From Poecilobothrus nobilitatus (taxonomy: Eukaryota > Arthropoda > Insecta > Diptera > Dolichopodidae), in assembly GCA_947095535.1 (NCBI GenBank), contig OX352774.1, positions 177,690,200-177,754,199 of the forward strand: a stretch of 64,000 bases of DNA. The letters are read 5' to 3'. The position numbers were made by a program, and so were the translations under genes. Shown piece after piece: positions 11,342-24,298 of the stretch; positions within the stretch are counted from its first letter, which is position 1; the number at the start of each line of letters is the position of its first letter. The notes below the pieces were generated by a model, which had not been told where the DNA came from, ran no database searches, and was given only the letters and a program-made list of their open reading frames with translations.

Positions 11342-13941
11342 AAGAACTATATGTGTATATTGTGTATGTATCAGTAGTATGTAGTTTGTTATTCGTATAC
11401 AATATAATATGTATGTATGTATGCATATGTATATTTTTTGTTATAAAACAAAATAAAAAAATAATTTGTATAGGTACATAAAAAAAATAATTCAAATAGA
11501 AAAACTTTTATTTAATTTTATCAATTTTAATTAATATTGTAAATTAATAATAAATTAATTTTTTATTTATTTATCAATATTAATTACAAAACAATTTCAA
11601 ATGAATTTATCTATCAGAAACTAATTAAGTTAAAAAATTGTTGTAATAAAAATGTTGACCTTATAAATTTTAGTTATTTTTCAATATTATAAAAATGGGA
11701 AATTATAACGAACTACATAATTATTAATAGAAGTTTTAATTATTTGACTTTTTTTTAAGTGTCACTTATTAAAATTAAATAAATATTATTTATTTAAAAT
11801 TAATGAAAATATGATAAATTCAAATCCTATACAAGACTGTTTTTTTCTAAGAAAATTATTGAAAATATTAGCAAAACATTATTATTATAAAGTAAACGCA
11901 TAACATAGAACAGAGAAGCCATGTAAACGCACTATTAATGTCTGCTACATTTTGATCAGTTCTTATTGTTAAGATCATCGATTTATTTTAACAGACTAAA
12001 TATTAATTATTATTGGCATACTATAAACCAATAATTTTTTTTTCTCCTTTTAAAAGTATACAATCATACATACATACATACAATGAAATCAAGAAATTTT
12101 TTGTGGATAAAAAAAGCCAAAAATTCAAAATAAGTGGAAAAAAAAGTTGTCAAAACATCAATGGAAGTTCTGGCTTTAGTTAAACCCTAATATACAATAC
12201 ATAATTCATTTTTTCATAATAAAAATGTTGTGCATTATTAATTAGACACTTGATATCAGATAGGAGATTTAAAAATGAAATCACCAAAAAAAATAATAAA
12301 GATTACTAATTGGTGATTTTTTTAGTTTAAAAATAAAATACATATGTATTGAATTAAAGATCACAACTTAACTTACTTTACTAAACTGACATTCAATTTT
12401 GACAGTGTTGTTTGTTTCATACTTTCATCTCATTGTAACTAGACTCAAAAGTCGGAAACAATATTCATACATTTTATATGAATACAAATACTTGACTTAT
12501 CTAATACCAATACATACAGTATACAATATTGAATATAATGTGTCGCGGCGCAAAATGTTGATATGCATGTATCTTAAACTTTATAATAAACATTTTTTTT
12601 TTGTTGCAAAGAGACAGAAAAAATAATGGAGCAACATTTTACAAAAAAAGCGACAATTTCTAAACAAAAAATTTGTTCGGAGCGATTTTTTGATATTTAA
12701 AAAAAGTTTTATACTTTTTTCGTAATAATTCAAGTATTCTTTTTTCGCAATAATTCAAGTATTTTTACTTTCCTTGCTTCATATTTTATTAGTATTTCTT
12801 TTTTATTTGCAATAATTTAAAATTTGTAAAACTACTCCGAATTCGTCTTATCTGTTTTGGAAGCGATCATCGACAAATAAAATTCAAATTAAAATAATTC
12901 AATTTCTATTCAAACCTCACGCTGCAGAAAAGACGATATATCTCATCATCATAGTTTTGTGTTATTTCAGATTTTCACTGAAAGTAATGAAGACTTACTA
13001 CAGAAATGATCCTGTGAAGTATAGTCTTAAATTTTCATATCAAACTTTTGAATATTTATATAAATTTTTAAGAAAATGTTCTGTGAGTTAAAAATATCCA
13101 AACCAAAAAATAAACTAAAAATAATTTTTTTTTTCTCAAATATCAATTCAGAAGAACATAAAAAAAATTTTTTTTATACCTACCTAACTAAACTAATATA
13201 CATTCGCACACACAGTATTATAATGTATTGTATTTGTATATCAGTATTCAGTATACACGAACACGATGTGATGACGCAAAACAAAAAAAATATCCAGTAT
13301 ATAATATTGTATTGTATACATTGTATAAGCACAAAAATACAATTTTTATTTTCTATAGATACCTGTTTTTTTTTTAATAAATTTATTGTCATTCATATGA
13401 GAAAATGTTGCTATCAATATTAGTAATTTTGTTATTCCATAATTTTAAGCATACCAGTTGTATGTTATATGTATTGTGATTTGTAGTGTATTCTGTTTTT
13501 TTATTTTAGGTTAAATTTTACCATTTTACCTTTATTATTTTTTTTAAATTTTGTGCTGAGTTCTATATGCAATTTTAATACTTTTATTATTATTTTAGTT
13601 TTGAATTAGTTTAGTTAGAAATTAAAACATTTAACATTAAAGCTGAAATGTAAAATGATAATTACATAGTCTATTACGCTATTACGAATACATAAATAAA
13701 TTTCATAAAAAATACCAATAAAATTTCTATAAGAACATGATGAAAACTGAGAGACAGAGTAAAAAATAATAAATTAATTTTTTGTTACAAACATTATTTT
13801 TAAGAGATTCCAAATTTTATATAAACAAAATTACATTTTCGATTTTTGATCAATTTTCAAATTAAACAAAATTTGTCTTTTTTTTTTAGTTTTATACCAT
13901 CTGGTGACTCAATACAAATTCAATTATCTAATTCTATCATT
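11342..13941. other. AT-rich spacer, no gene seen
   Basis: Contains (TATG)n near 11409-11430, CATA repeats near 12070 and many homopolymer runs. Open frames at 12399-12626 and 13076-13423 have Lys/Ile/Tyr/Phe-dominated composition and no motif. They are judged fortuitous. Confidence 0.55.
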
Positions 13942-14738
13942 AAACAAGGTAGAATGTAAACCAACGGTTTTTCAAAGCGCAAATTTCCAAAACTCAATAC
14001 AAACTGTTTAGAAGTGTGACTTACACAAAAATTTGAAAATTTCATGTAATAAGAAAAAATGTGAAAATAGGACATTTTTGAAATTTTGAGGGGCTATAAG
14101 TCCGGAATCCTATATAACTAAGAAAAGCCGTTAACACACGTAAAAATATATTATTAAACCTTTAATTTTCATGTCTTGCCGAAGAAAAATTTTTTAGCAA
14201 ATTTTAAATTTTTAAGCCCTAATAGCTCATAAACAGGGGGTGGTCCGAAAAAATTTTCTGAGCAAACTTATACTAATTGTAAAAGTTCTTTCTTGCCTTA
14301 AAATTTCAAGCTTCTATCTAGAAGCGTGCCGGAGTTATGAAAGTAGAAAAATCATGCAAAATTTGGTTTTCACATAACGGTAAATTTAAATACTAAATTT
14401 AAAGAAATTGTATAATTTTGATATTTTACAAAGATAAAAGAAATACCTGTCGAATGACGTTTTCAGATTGAAAAAATCTTAAGCAGAACATAAGATATAT
14501 GCATTTAAAAATAGGGCTTTTTCAAAGTTTGAGGGGCTGTAGCTCCGTAATGGGGGGGGGCTACATGAAAAAGTTGTTCCACAAAATTATTTTTTTTATG
14601 AGACCTACCTATGGTTAAAATTTTTTTTCTCTATCTTTAACGGTGTAGAAGTTTTGTAAACAGACGGACGGACGGACAGAGTGAAACTAATAAGCACATT
14701 TTTTCAAAATTTTTTTGGAAATGTGCTAAAAATGTGCT
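13942..14738 (+). mobile_element. Helentron-like non-autonomous element, near-complete
   Basis: The 5' end is AAACAAGGTAGAATGTAAAC, related to the AAAACGAGGAAGA ends elsewhere in the window. The body carries GGGGCTATAAGTCCGGAATCC, TCTTGCCGAAGAAAAATTTT, CATAACGGTAAATTT and GGGGCTGTAGCTCCGTAATG. Near the 3' end are (GGAC)n at 14671-14689 and a hairpin at 14693-14727. An inverted homologue lies at 24906-25707. About 800 bp, no coding capacity. Direct sequence evidence makes it a repeat; the Helentron assignment rests on the hairpin plus GTCY tract and is inference. Confidence 0.7.
14693..14727 (+). other. 3'-terminal hairpin, AGCACATTT/AAATGTGCT
   Basis: A 9-bp perfect stem. In the inverted copy the stem is GGCACATTT/AAATGTGCC, so the outermost base pair changed from A-T to G-C on both sides. 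Confidence 0.7.
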
Positions 14739-15954
14739 GATACTTGCAAATAGTGTTCTTCCTTTTTTTTTTGATTTCGTATATATGTATGTATGTATGT
14801 AGGTATATGTATAAAGAGGCGCCGAACTTATTATTCTGCTAACACTTTAGGCATTTTATAAACTTCATTTCCAATTTATAATAAAAAAAAATACTATTAT
14901 TATTATGAACTTAGTTGTAAAAAATGTCTATAAGAGTTAAAACTAAAAAATCAATACATACATATATTATGATTTATGTTTATATATATATCTATAGACA
15001 CAAAATAGTATCTTTTAAAATGATTGATAAAATATCTAAAAATATCCGCATACAAAGTAGATAATGATTAAGGTAAACTTATAAAAGGATAAAATTTCTT
15101 TAATTTGCATACAAATTAAAATCGAACTATGTTTGTATGTATGTATACATAGGTATATCACATCAAGATATACATATATAAATTAACTATAGACAAAGTT
15201 TTTTATATTTTCTTTATGCCATAGATTAGAAATAAAAAATGTAATCAAAATCATTATAATAATAATAATTATTATACGTACATAATAGGAATTTCAATTT
15301 TTATTTTTTGTCTAATCATTTTTGTGAAGATTTTTTCAAAAAAAAATGGCGATACAAATAGACTTTTTGTCACGTTTTTTTACAAATTTAATGGTCATTT
15401 TTTATAATTTAAATCGTAGACGATAAGACTTTTTATATTACAAAAAAATAGTAATTAATTAAAATTCCTCATGCCCATACAACCAAACAACCAAACAAGT
15501 AAAATAAAACAAAAAAATCATCGTTTCAATCGCTTTATTGTTTCAATTATTATTTGAACTAAAAGATAAAACTAAATTTTTAATTTCAATGTTACTTCAG
15601 TTATTTTAAGAAATTCTCTTTCAACTCTTTTAATTTATGTATTTTATTTTCGAGGTATGAGTAAAAATAAAAATTTTTATCAGAATGAAAGCCTCAAAGT
15701 AAAATTTTATTTCATTATTTACAACAACTCATAAAGCCTTTAAAAATAAAGTTGTAAGCTAAATTAACGTTTTTATACTACCAGCCGTAGCATTCAAACA
15801 AAAACTTTGAAAATGAAGCTTATTTGTCAATAAATCTTATGGGAAATTTTCTTTATTCGGACAGCTTATATGTGTGCAAATATAAATACCTTTTCAATTA
15901 AATAGCTAAAATATAATATTATGATATTTCCAACCAAATTTAAAAAAAATTGTT
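14739..15954. other. AT-rich spacer, no gene seen
   Basis: (TATG)n near 14785-14803 and (AAT)n near 15262. No coding or repeat-family signal. Confidence 0.55.
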
Positions 15955-16793
15955 GACAAATAACTCGATAACTCTTTACTAAATTTCAGAGACCTAGCTT
16001 CAATGAACACTAAGTTATTTTCATTTAAAAAGAGAAGTTGTATGGCAGCTACCCGAGCCTGTCGCACCAGCACAACCAAATTTCACAGATATTGTTGGCC
16101 TGTGACTCGACACGATTTTGCAAAATTGCAGATACCTATAGCTTTAATAGATACTGAGTTATTTCCGAAATTGAAAGAAATATAACAAGATAAAGAAAGA
16201 AGTTGTATTGGCAGTTAGTCGAACCTGGCTGCCGAAAATGCTGGATTTAAATAGCGAAACTAACCATTTTGCAAAAGTGATGCAAACAAAATTTTAGGCT
16301 TCTATCTCCTTTATTTTTTGAGTTATCATGCGGACAGACGGATGTACATCGCTTAATAGAATTCGATTCTGAGCCGATCCATACCTTTGACACTATACTT
16401 AGCTCAATTCGAACCTCTAAATAGAATGATGTCCTTATCTAATAAATATAAACAAACTATTAATTTTGAACTTTCTAAACTTACTTTAAAGAGGAATCTT
16501 TATTTGTATCATTGAAATTTAAGTTGTACCTTTAGCTTGTAATTAAAGATTGTTAATTATTTAAAGTTTAATTAATATTATTAATATAAATTTGTATTTT
16601 TTGATTTATTTTTAATAATTTTGTAATTAATTCTTGTTACTTAATACATGTTAATACTTTATTAGTTTTTAAATTTATACTTTGTAACATGTTTTAGTTA
16701 AGCAAGAGTCAGTTAAATAAATAAATTCCTTTAAAGAGTCACAAACGTAATGGCACATATATTATACCCTTGAATATAGGTCATACGGGTATA
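15955..16793 (+). mobile_element. Helentron-like element, interrupted by an insertion
   Basis: AAGTTATTTTCATTTAAAAA and AGAAGTTGTATGGCAGCT match 42702-43248, as do TGCTGGATTTAAATAGCG, GCGGACAGACGGATGTACAT and the terminal TATACCC/GGGTATA hairpin (16763-16793). The terminal block is split: AGCTCAA at 16401-16407 resumes at CCTTTAAAGAGTC near 16728. The start is approximate. An open frame at 16003-16185 lies inside the repeat and is not a gene. Confidence 0.6.
16408..16727. mobile_element. 320-bp segment inserted in the Helentron-like copy
   Basis: Defined by comparison with the uninterrupted copy at 43.2 kb. It ends in AAATAAATAAATTC, a simple A-rich tail like that of a SINE or LINE 3' end, and AATTC recurs at both junctions as a possible short target duplication. 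No internal Pol III boxes or coding were recognised. Confidence 0.4.
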
Positions 16794-18612
16794 ATAACTA
16801 TATTTTCATTCATAATAATATATAAAAAAAAAAATTAAAATAATCAGAAAAAAATTCGTTTTTTTACGGTCAAAAAATATATTTTTTTTTTTGAATAAAC
16901 AAACAAATTTTTTAATTGGAATTGACTCAATTTACAAACAAAAGTAATAACGGAACAAAATTTAGATTAAATTTCGGAAAATTAAATGAGTGTTCCGTTC
17001 CGGCTGCTAGTAAAAAGGCTTTGATCAAAAATAATAAAAATAAAGTTTAACAACCCTGGTTTACATTTTATATATGCGAATTTTATATATTACGTCTATT
17101 AGTCGCTTGTAACCATAGAAAACATAATAAAAATAAATTGTTTAGTAATATTTTTTACTATTAATTTATTAAACCACATTAAACTATGTATAATTATTCA
17201 AGAATATTCTGAAGTAATAATTATTAATTCATACATTTTTTTTTATAATATTTTAATATACATAAATCTGGCAATAAAATATAATTAATAAAATACCTTT
17301 GTTGAAGACTTAATGCACTTGATCCAATACTGAAAGATAAAAAAAAAAAAAATTAATTAATATTTTTTGTATACATTCATACTTAAAAACATAAAAATTA
17401 TCATTTTTGTTATAAAAAAAATTCAACAATAATAAAACAATTTTTTAGCAACATTAAAATAATTTATATGTATACATAATATAAAAAATCAAAAATGTAT
17501 GTATACATGTTTACAATTACGTCAATTTATTTATAAAAATCAATAAGAAATTATCTCAGCAACATTTATTAAGTAAAATAACTACAAAAGTCAACATATA
17601 GAAGAAAAAATGTATAGCAACATTTCAATTTTTTGTAATTAAAATTCTTTGTATGGATTTAATATTTTATTTATACATACAGTGTACGTGTACGTGAACG
17701 TGTACCTATTTATTTGACTATTGTATAAACATTAATCTTAACAACATTGTAGAAAAGTAAAAGCAAAAATCATAAATAAAATAAATTGCCAAAGCAATAA
17801 AAATGTTTATGAATTTATGTATACTAAACTAACTGGAATTATGAATGTAGAAAACACGTGGTAATTTTATTAAAAGAGCTTTATAAATGTATCTCTGCAA
17901 CAAATAAAAATGTTGACTGTTGTTGAAGTTTGTACCGTGTCAAATGTTTTAAAGAAGAAAAAAATTTAATTTATTAACTAACAAAAGCTGCTAAACATTT
18001 TAAACAAAATATGGGACAAAAATAATATTCATAAAAAAAAAAAAAAACAATTTTATTCGACTGAATAAGTAAAACTCAAAATGAAAAAGTTTAATTACTA
18101 AAAACTTAATTAGAAAATGTGTGTGTAATCATTTTTATTACTTGTTTAAAATTTTTTAAAGAAAATATAAATTAAAATTTACATATGTATGTATAATATA
18201 TGTATGTATGTATATAGATATAAGCTATTATTAATTATTTTTAATTATTTAATGATTTATGTAATTAGTTATTTTTAGTGTACATACATATAATCAAAAT
18301 TATACAAAAAGATCGATCACTAGTTTATTTCAGAACTATATTTTAAACAGCAAAATGTTTTTTTATTTTGATATACATACATACACATACATACATATTA
18401 TGTAAGTGAGGTGACAAATTATAGTTAATTAATATTAATACACTTAAAGCTTAGACCACTTAAAAGATTTCATTCATGTTACCTAATTATATTGTAAAAT
18501 ATACGGAAGCGGTACAAAATCTTGACAGTTTTAATGTAGCTTCTTTTTATATATGACCTTTTAAAATCTCACTTTTTTTAATCTCGCTTTTTAATCTCAA
18601 AAAAATTTCTAA
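16794..18612. other. AT-rich spacer, no gene seen
   Basis: Only short tandem noise, such as GTGTACGTGTACGTGAACGT at 17683-17702 and (TATG)n near 18205. No coding signal. Confidence 0.6.
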
Positions 18613-18619
18613 ATAATAG

Positions 18620-18873
18620 CACAGACTAAATAAACACAGACGATCAGTTTCATATAAAAATTTTTAGTTTTGTTTTTGGAGCCGGACTAAGCAGTTTATG
18701 GAGGGAGCTACAAAAATAGAAAATACAAAAGAATATTCTATAAATTTTTGTTTTTCCTATTTAAATATCTAAAATACTTAGTCTGGCTCCAAAAAAATGT
18801 TCATGTTGGCTCCTAAAAAAGACTTAAAATTTTTATATGAAACTGTTCGTCTGTATAATATATTTAATCTGTG
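18620..18873. mobile_element. 254-bp MITE with long inverted repeats and 7-bp target duplication
   Basis: The ends are inverted: left CACAGACTAAATAAAC and right (reverse complement) CACAGATTAAATATA. They are followed by strongly conserved inner arms: GATCAGTTTCATATAAAAAT against GAACAGTTTCATATAAAAAT, then GGAGCCGGACTAAG against GGAGCCAGACTAAG. ATAATAG flanks both sides (18613-18619 and 18874-18880). A 7-8 bp duplication with short termini suggests a hAT-like or P-like mobiliser; superfamily not certain. Confidence 0.8.
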
Positions 18874-18880
18874 ATAATAG

Positions 18881-19973
18881 GTAATATAGTAATATAATGT
18901 TCCCCCAAAACAAAAAAACCGGGGAAGCAAACTAATTTCATAGATTTTTAATATTTCTTTTTTGTTTAGACAAAGTAATAAAATTTTATTACAAACATAA
19001 TATACATTTTCAGTCTTATTTTAAATAAACAGTAAAATTAGTTCTTACAAATATTGAGTTCTTTCGGATTATAACAAAAACAAAACCATATTTCTTAAGT
19101 TTTCTCAAATTTAATTTACGTATATTTTGTGTTGTTATTTTTTTTAAAAAGTAATACTTTATTAATTTTTTTTTTTCTATTTTTTATTATTCTCTCCATT
19201 TTTTAATTTTTTTTTTTTTATATAGGAGCTCTTTTTTTGTGTTACGTATTTCACTTCCAACCTTTTCAGAGTAATTTTCTTATTAATAAATCCCCATCTA
19301 TAAATGCCAACATGAGATTTACCAACCACACACAAACCATTTTTTAATTGATTTAAAATAATTATATCAACATTATATGACTATAGAATATAGATAATTA
19401 ATTATGTTTTTACCTGTAGATCTTTCCTGTACGAAATTCCCGGAATTTCAAAAGTATATTATACATTTTGTACTATCAAACATTTTAAAAGTAAAGAAAA
19501 AAGTGAAAAATTCTTAGAATTCAAATCATATGTTTGTAAGATAGGTGATTTAACTATATATTGTCTGAAGGTAAAATAATATTTAAAATAAACATTTAAA
19601 AATTCCATACATTCAAGAGAATTATCAGAAAAAAAATATTTGATATGAGCTTTTTTATTTTTCAAATCTCGGTTTTTTTTTTTTTTTTTTAATTGAAATT
19701 TAAAAATTTAAAAATTGGCGGTTTTAAAAAAGCCAAAATTAAAAATATTCAAGATTTCGCATTTCCGACCCGCAGTAGTTTTGATTTAAAAAAAAAAAAA
19801 TAAATTACACTAAAATGAAAAAGCCTTACGAATCTCATATAAAATCCATAATGCAAATGCAAATATCACAGAATATAATTATGTTGCATTATATAGATTT
19901 ACTTATATATACTAAATAAAGTGAACGAAAAATTATTGATGATTGGTGACTAGTTTTAGTCTTTAAAACAGGA
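18881..19973. other. AT-rich spacer, no gene seen
   Basis: Poly-T and poly-A tracts (19150-19220, 19673-19690). The open frame at 19459-19665 (minus) has no recognisable motif. Confidence 0.55.
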
Positions 19974-20083
19974 GGTGTCGTGTAGTCTAATGAAAGTTCG
20001 TACACTACCATTTTAATCGTTCGTCGCCAACGACCAAAACGATTATTTGGTCACTTTCAAGGTGCTCACCTTCATAACTCCAA
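19974..20083. repeat. Compact nested-hairpin segment, possible MITE remnant
   Basis: The core pairs TAATCGTT (20014-20021) with AACGATTA (20038-20045), and inside that GTCG with CGAC. TGAAAGT (19991-19997) and ACTTTCA (about 20052-20058) form an outer stem. AGGTG and CACCT lie at the outer edges. CpG-richer than its surroundings. Function unknown. Confidence 0.45.
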
Positions 20084-21404
20084 AGAATAATTATCAATTA
20101 GATATTAAATTTATTAATTATCACTTTTTTCCCATGAGTGAAACTTTTAAGTAACTTAATTAACTATAAAGGTGTGTGGTTTTCACTTCTAAAATAAAAT
20201 CTTGAATTGAAAAAAAAAAAAAAGAAAAACTAAACAAAATAAATGTCCAAAACAAAAATAGAAAAATAAAAACATTTTTATTTCATTTTTTTCTCACATT
20301 TATAATAACAAAAAAAAAATTTTTTTTTCTGTTTTGTAGCACAAAAGTAATAAAATATAATTAAAAAAAAAAAAAAAAATACATAAAAATACTTTTTTAA
20401 AAAACTTTTCTTTTCATATTAATGAAATTAATAAAAAAAAAAAAAAAAATATTTTTATATAATTTATTTATTATTATTTTTTATTCTAACAGAATAATAA
20501 ACTTAAAATTATTGAGGTAAACTTTTTTTTTTTTTCACTTTCTTTAATTCAGTTTTTCTTTTTTCTTCTTTTTATTAATTTCTTAATAAAAGTGTTGTAA
20601 TATTTTTATATTGTGGACAATTTAAAAACTTACAGTAGTAAAACCTGACCTACATTTTTAATATCTAGAATAAAAGTTTTTTTTTTGTCTCCTTTTTTAC
20701 TTTTTTTATTATTATGTACATATAGTCAGTCATTTATAGTCAAGTTATGTATTTATAGCCTATAGGTGATAAATAGGTACATGAAAATGTATTGTAAGTG
20801 TCTATAAACAGAATTGTTAAGTCACCTACTAAAAAAAAAAAAAAAACGAAAACAAAAACAAAAACAAAAAACAAGAAATTAAATAAACTTTATAATTAAT
20901 TCTTAAAGTTTTTCAAGGTATTAAGAAATTAATCGATTAATACACCATAATTTTAAGTTATTGTTATTTATTTAATATTATCTTTAATTGACAATAAAAA
21001 AAAAAACATCCTTTTTATTAAAATAAAAGTTATCTTATATGCATAAAAGAAATTCTGACAAGGATGAGTTCTAAAAATTCAAAAGGATATCATTAAATTT
21101 TTTTTATTTGTCATTCTTCATTAAATATTTGGTTTGTTTTGTTTCTGTCATTCAGCAATTAAGTCCCAATATACATGCGGTTTAAGAAATATTTATATTG
21201 AGGTTTTCTGAAATTTTGATGAGATTTCTTTCATCCAGTCAAATTATAAGATTTTAACTAAATTCCTTAAAGTTTTAAAGAATCTTATCGTTATGGGGGG
21301 ATATCTTCTGTAAGTAGGAATTTTTTTTTTTTTGAAGAGGGTTAGTGGGAATTTTGAAAAACACCAATAAGATAAACGCAGAAATTCTTTGTGGTAGTGT
21401 TGAA
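20084..21404. other. AT-rich spacer, no gene seen
   Basis: Dominated by A- and T-runs (20211, 20358, 20436, 20830) and an (AAAAAC)n tract at 20846-20872. Confidence 0.6.
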
Positions 21405-21520
21405 CATGGTCAACCAACTAAATACCAACTAAAGCCCCTTTTAAACCAAACATTAGTTTAGAACCCATGGTATAATGTACTGTATGGTGTGACGATTAGG
21501 AAAATAGGAATAAAAGAATA
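21405..21520 (+). repeat. Family B dispersed repeat, copy 3
   Basis: AACTAAAGCCCCTTTTAAAC, AAACATTAGTTTAGAAC and ATGGTATAATGTACTGTATG correspond to the copies at 3.3 kb and 7.3 kb. Ends undefined. Confidence 0.45.
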
Positions 21521-22883
21521 CGAATAAAGGAAATGAGAAAATTTGGTAAGTAACTATGGATTGGATGTTGGGAAGATTATTAAGAATAAAGTATATAAAT
21601 TAATAAAGATTATTAATATATGGATTGATAATTTTTAAGAATACTTTCTTCAGAATAAACTTTAAATTGTCAAAGTATCAAAGAAATAATAAATAATTGC
21701 TCAAGTGATATTATGTATATCCATGTATATATATATCTTAATGAATATTGTAAAAAGGATTAACGGAAATCCTTAAAGAAATATATTTTATAAAGACATA
21801 ACTGTATAAAATATATTCATTGTATAATGTGTACCTTGGCTGTACCTTGACTGTACACAGTATACAGGTGATAATTTAGCACAAATATTATATATTTATG
21901 TCCAGTATCATATGAAATTGTATTTGGTTCTTGGAAATGTTTGCTAAGCAACTGATTATTATTATTATTATTATTATTATTTTTTTTAAATAAACAATTG
22001 GTATATAACTTAACGTTCATTTATGTTATTTATATATATATATATAAATATATACATAAATATATTATATGTATATGTATAAATACGTCTAGGTTTTTTT
22101 AAAAGTGATTATAAATTTTTTACATATCATTCTTATACAGCTATTTTATTATATTATATTGTTATGCAATTATTCAATGGAAAATTTATTTTATTTTAAA
22201 ACTTACTGTTGTCTGGTATAATTTGTTTAATTTTTTTCTTAATAATTAAAAAAAAAAACGTGTTTCTGATTGTTCTGTTTATAAATTGAAAGTGTAAAAT
22301 GGTTCTAGAAATGTCTACTAACAGTTTTGTAGTGTTTTTCCACTTTTGAAAAAATTATTAAGATATTTAAGAAAATATAAAAAAACGATATAAGAAAAAT
22401 AATTATAAATAAATAAAAAAAAAAAGTTTTTTTTTTAAGTAGATGTACTGGAAAATTTATATAGATTTTAATTTCTGCATCTACAATTGCATTGAAAGGA
22501 TTGAAAAATTGAATAAAAATGATTGCATACTTAAAGGATGTTTTTTTTTTGTATTGTTTTCGTATTGTTAGATAGTATTCCATTATTTATAGGCATTATA
22601 ATCAGTATATATTAGAATTTTTTTTTATGTTATTTAAAATATTATGAATATTAAAATTTATAAAATTCATATAGAATAAATACAATTTTATTCAATATGT
22701 CTTAATAGATATCTTGCAGAGAATTTTATGCAATTTTTTATTTTAAACTAATATACCCCTACCATCATTAAAAAAAAAAAAATTCAGAAATTAGCATTTT
22801 TGCATTTATTTATTTGAATTTTTTTTTGTTGGTTTCTCCAATAACTACAAACAAAGATGAAACTACAACGAAAGATGGAAAGA
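21521..22883. other. AT-rich spacer with (ATT)n
   Basis: (ATT)9 at about 21955-21981, (TA)n near 22033. Open frames at 21817-22020 and 22305-22583 (minus) run through simple sequence and are rejected. Confidence 0.6.
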
Positions 22884-23015
22884 TGGTACAAAACACATAT
22901 TTGGGCACATGGACTAAAAATGGCATTGAGATTTCTCAATAAAGTGCAAAATAGAGCAATTCGTCTAATTAACATTACATTAACACCTTTTTTCAAAATA
23001 TACCTGCCAATTTAA
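22884..23015 (+). pseudogene. LINE reverse-transcriptase fossil (post-RT segment)
   Basis: In one forward frame the translation reads through HIWAHGLKMA and then FLNKVQNRAIRLIN before a stop at 23013-23015. The pattern of a histidine-isoleucine-tryptophan-glycine-like block followed by L-x-x-V-Q-x-R-A-I-R-L-I is the familiar region just after the catalytic RT domain of jockey/CR1-type non-LTR retrotransposons (SHIWGG...LDRVQRRAIRLI). Only about 44 codons survive, with no start. The enclosing minus-strand open frame 22784-22996 is a shadow. The LINE clade is uncertain, but the RT identity is fairly secure on this motif. Confidence 0.6.
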
Positions 23016-24298
23016 AATCAATTTTCATTGTTAATTGAAAAATTCATTTTCTAACTTAATTTCTTTTGGCCATGCAGTAAATAAGTACTAAAGATCGTAT
23101 AACTTATAGTTTGATCAAAAAAGGTAGGTGGTGTTTAATGGGTTAAAGTCCCACATACTTATAGAGCACTCATGCTCGTTTCACTCTTCTGTAATGTTTC
23201 ACCTACTCTGGGTATCAAAAACAAAAGCAAAAAAATAAAATAAAATTATACAATCGTAAGAAATAATTCATTTCGACTTTAGCATACATATATTGAAAAA
23301 TCACATTGATATAATTAAAGGAAAGTTGGGTTATAAATTGAATCCGGCTTTCTTTCTGGGACACTGTAATTTATACAAAGATCTATTATATATAAATATA
23401 CCTACAAAAAAAAGAAAATAAATTTGTTTATTTAATAAAAATTAAATTGTAAAGATTGCATGTAAGAAAAGTTATTTTTAAAAAGTTTTTTTGTTAAGAA
23501 AAAAACATCATATATTGTTATTTTTAACATATAAATTTTTATTACAATATATTTTATTACCAAAAAAAAAACTTTTTCATACAAGCATTTTTTAAAAAGA
23601 AAATAATAAAATGTAATTTTAATATGCGTTATAAAAACTCTGTCTCTTGAATTTTCTCCATATGTATCTATAATAATTGTATCCTTAAAAATGTTCTAAA
23701 ACTTCATAAGATAAAAACGCGAAAAATTCTAGAAATTAAATATGTCGACTAAAGAAGTTTTTTTTTATATTACACACAATTTAGCTCGATGTAACGCTGC
23801 TATAGACGACCAGAGGAGCCGAACGGGTAGCAGGGCTTAGGCGTATGGACAATTATAAACCTCCCTTTCAGAACAAAAACAACAAAGATATTTCGCCAGA
23901 ACAAATGTAAACTTTTTCTTGTTTAGGCCCTAATTAATTACTTATATTATAACACCTTATTGTTCCCTTCATTAAATATCCCTAACATAAATTTTTAATT
24001 CTGTTTTGTAATTTTTATAAAAATTAAATACTGAATACATATTCGATTTTCTTACAACAAAACGGTTGGTTTCAGAACTTTAGTTTGAGCCCAATTTAAG
24101 TGAACTGATTTAAAAAGTTTTTTGTATACACTTTTTTTTATATATGTTTGTTAGATGTTGTCCTCTTGTTCTATTTGTGTATGATTAGAATTTACCATTT
24201 AATAAATTATATTTTTAGATATTATATAGCAAAACCTTTAATTAAATTATATTTAATTTTAACAGTCTCTCCATTAATGTAAATATACCTTTTTTTTA
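23016..24298. other. AT-rich spacer with one CpG-rich patch
   Basis: At 23788-23862 the base composition shifts (GCTGCTATAGACGACCAGAG, GCCGAACGGGTAGC) and probably marks a mobile-element remnant. No frame gave a recognisable protein. Confidence 0.4.

Noticed and set aside
13076..13423. 115-codon forward open frame
   Set aside because: Lys/Ile/Tyr/Phe-dominated, opposite-strand frame open over the same DNA, no motif; expected by chance in DNA poor in G.
21955..21981. Coding poly-Asn tract
   Set aside because: Simple (ATT)n microsatellite that gives poly-Asn on the minus strand by chance.
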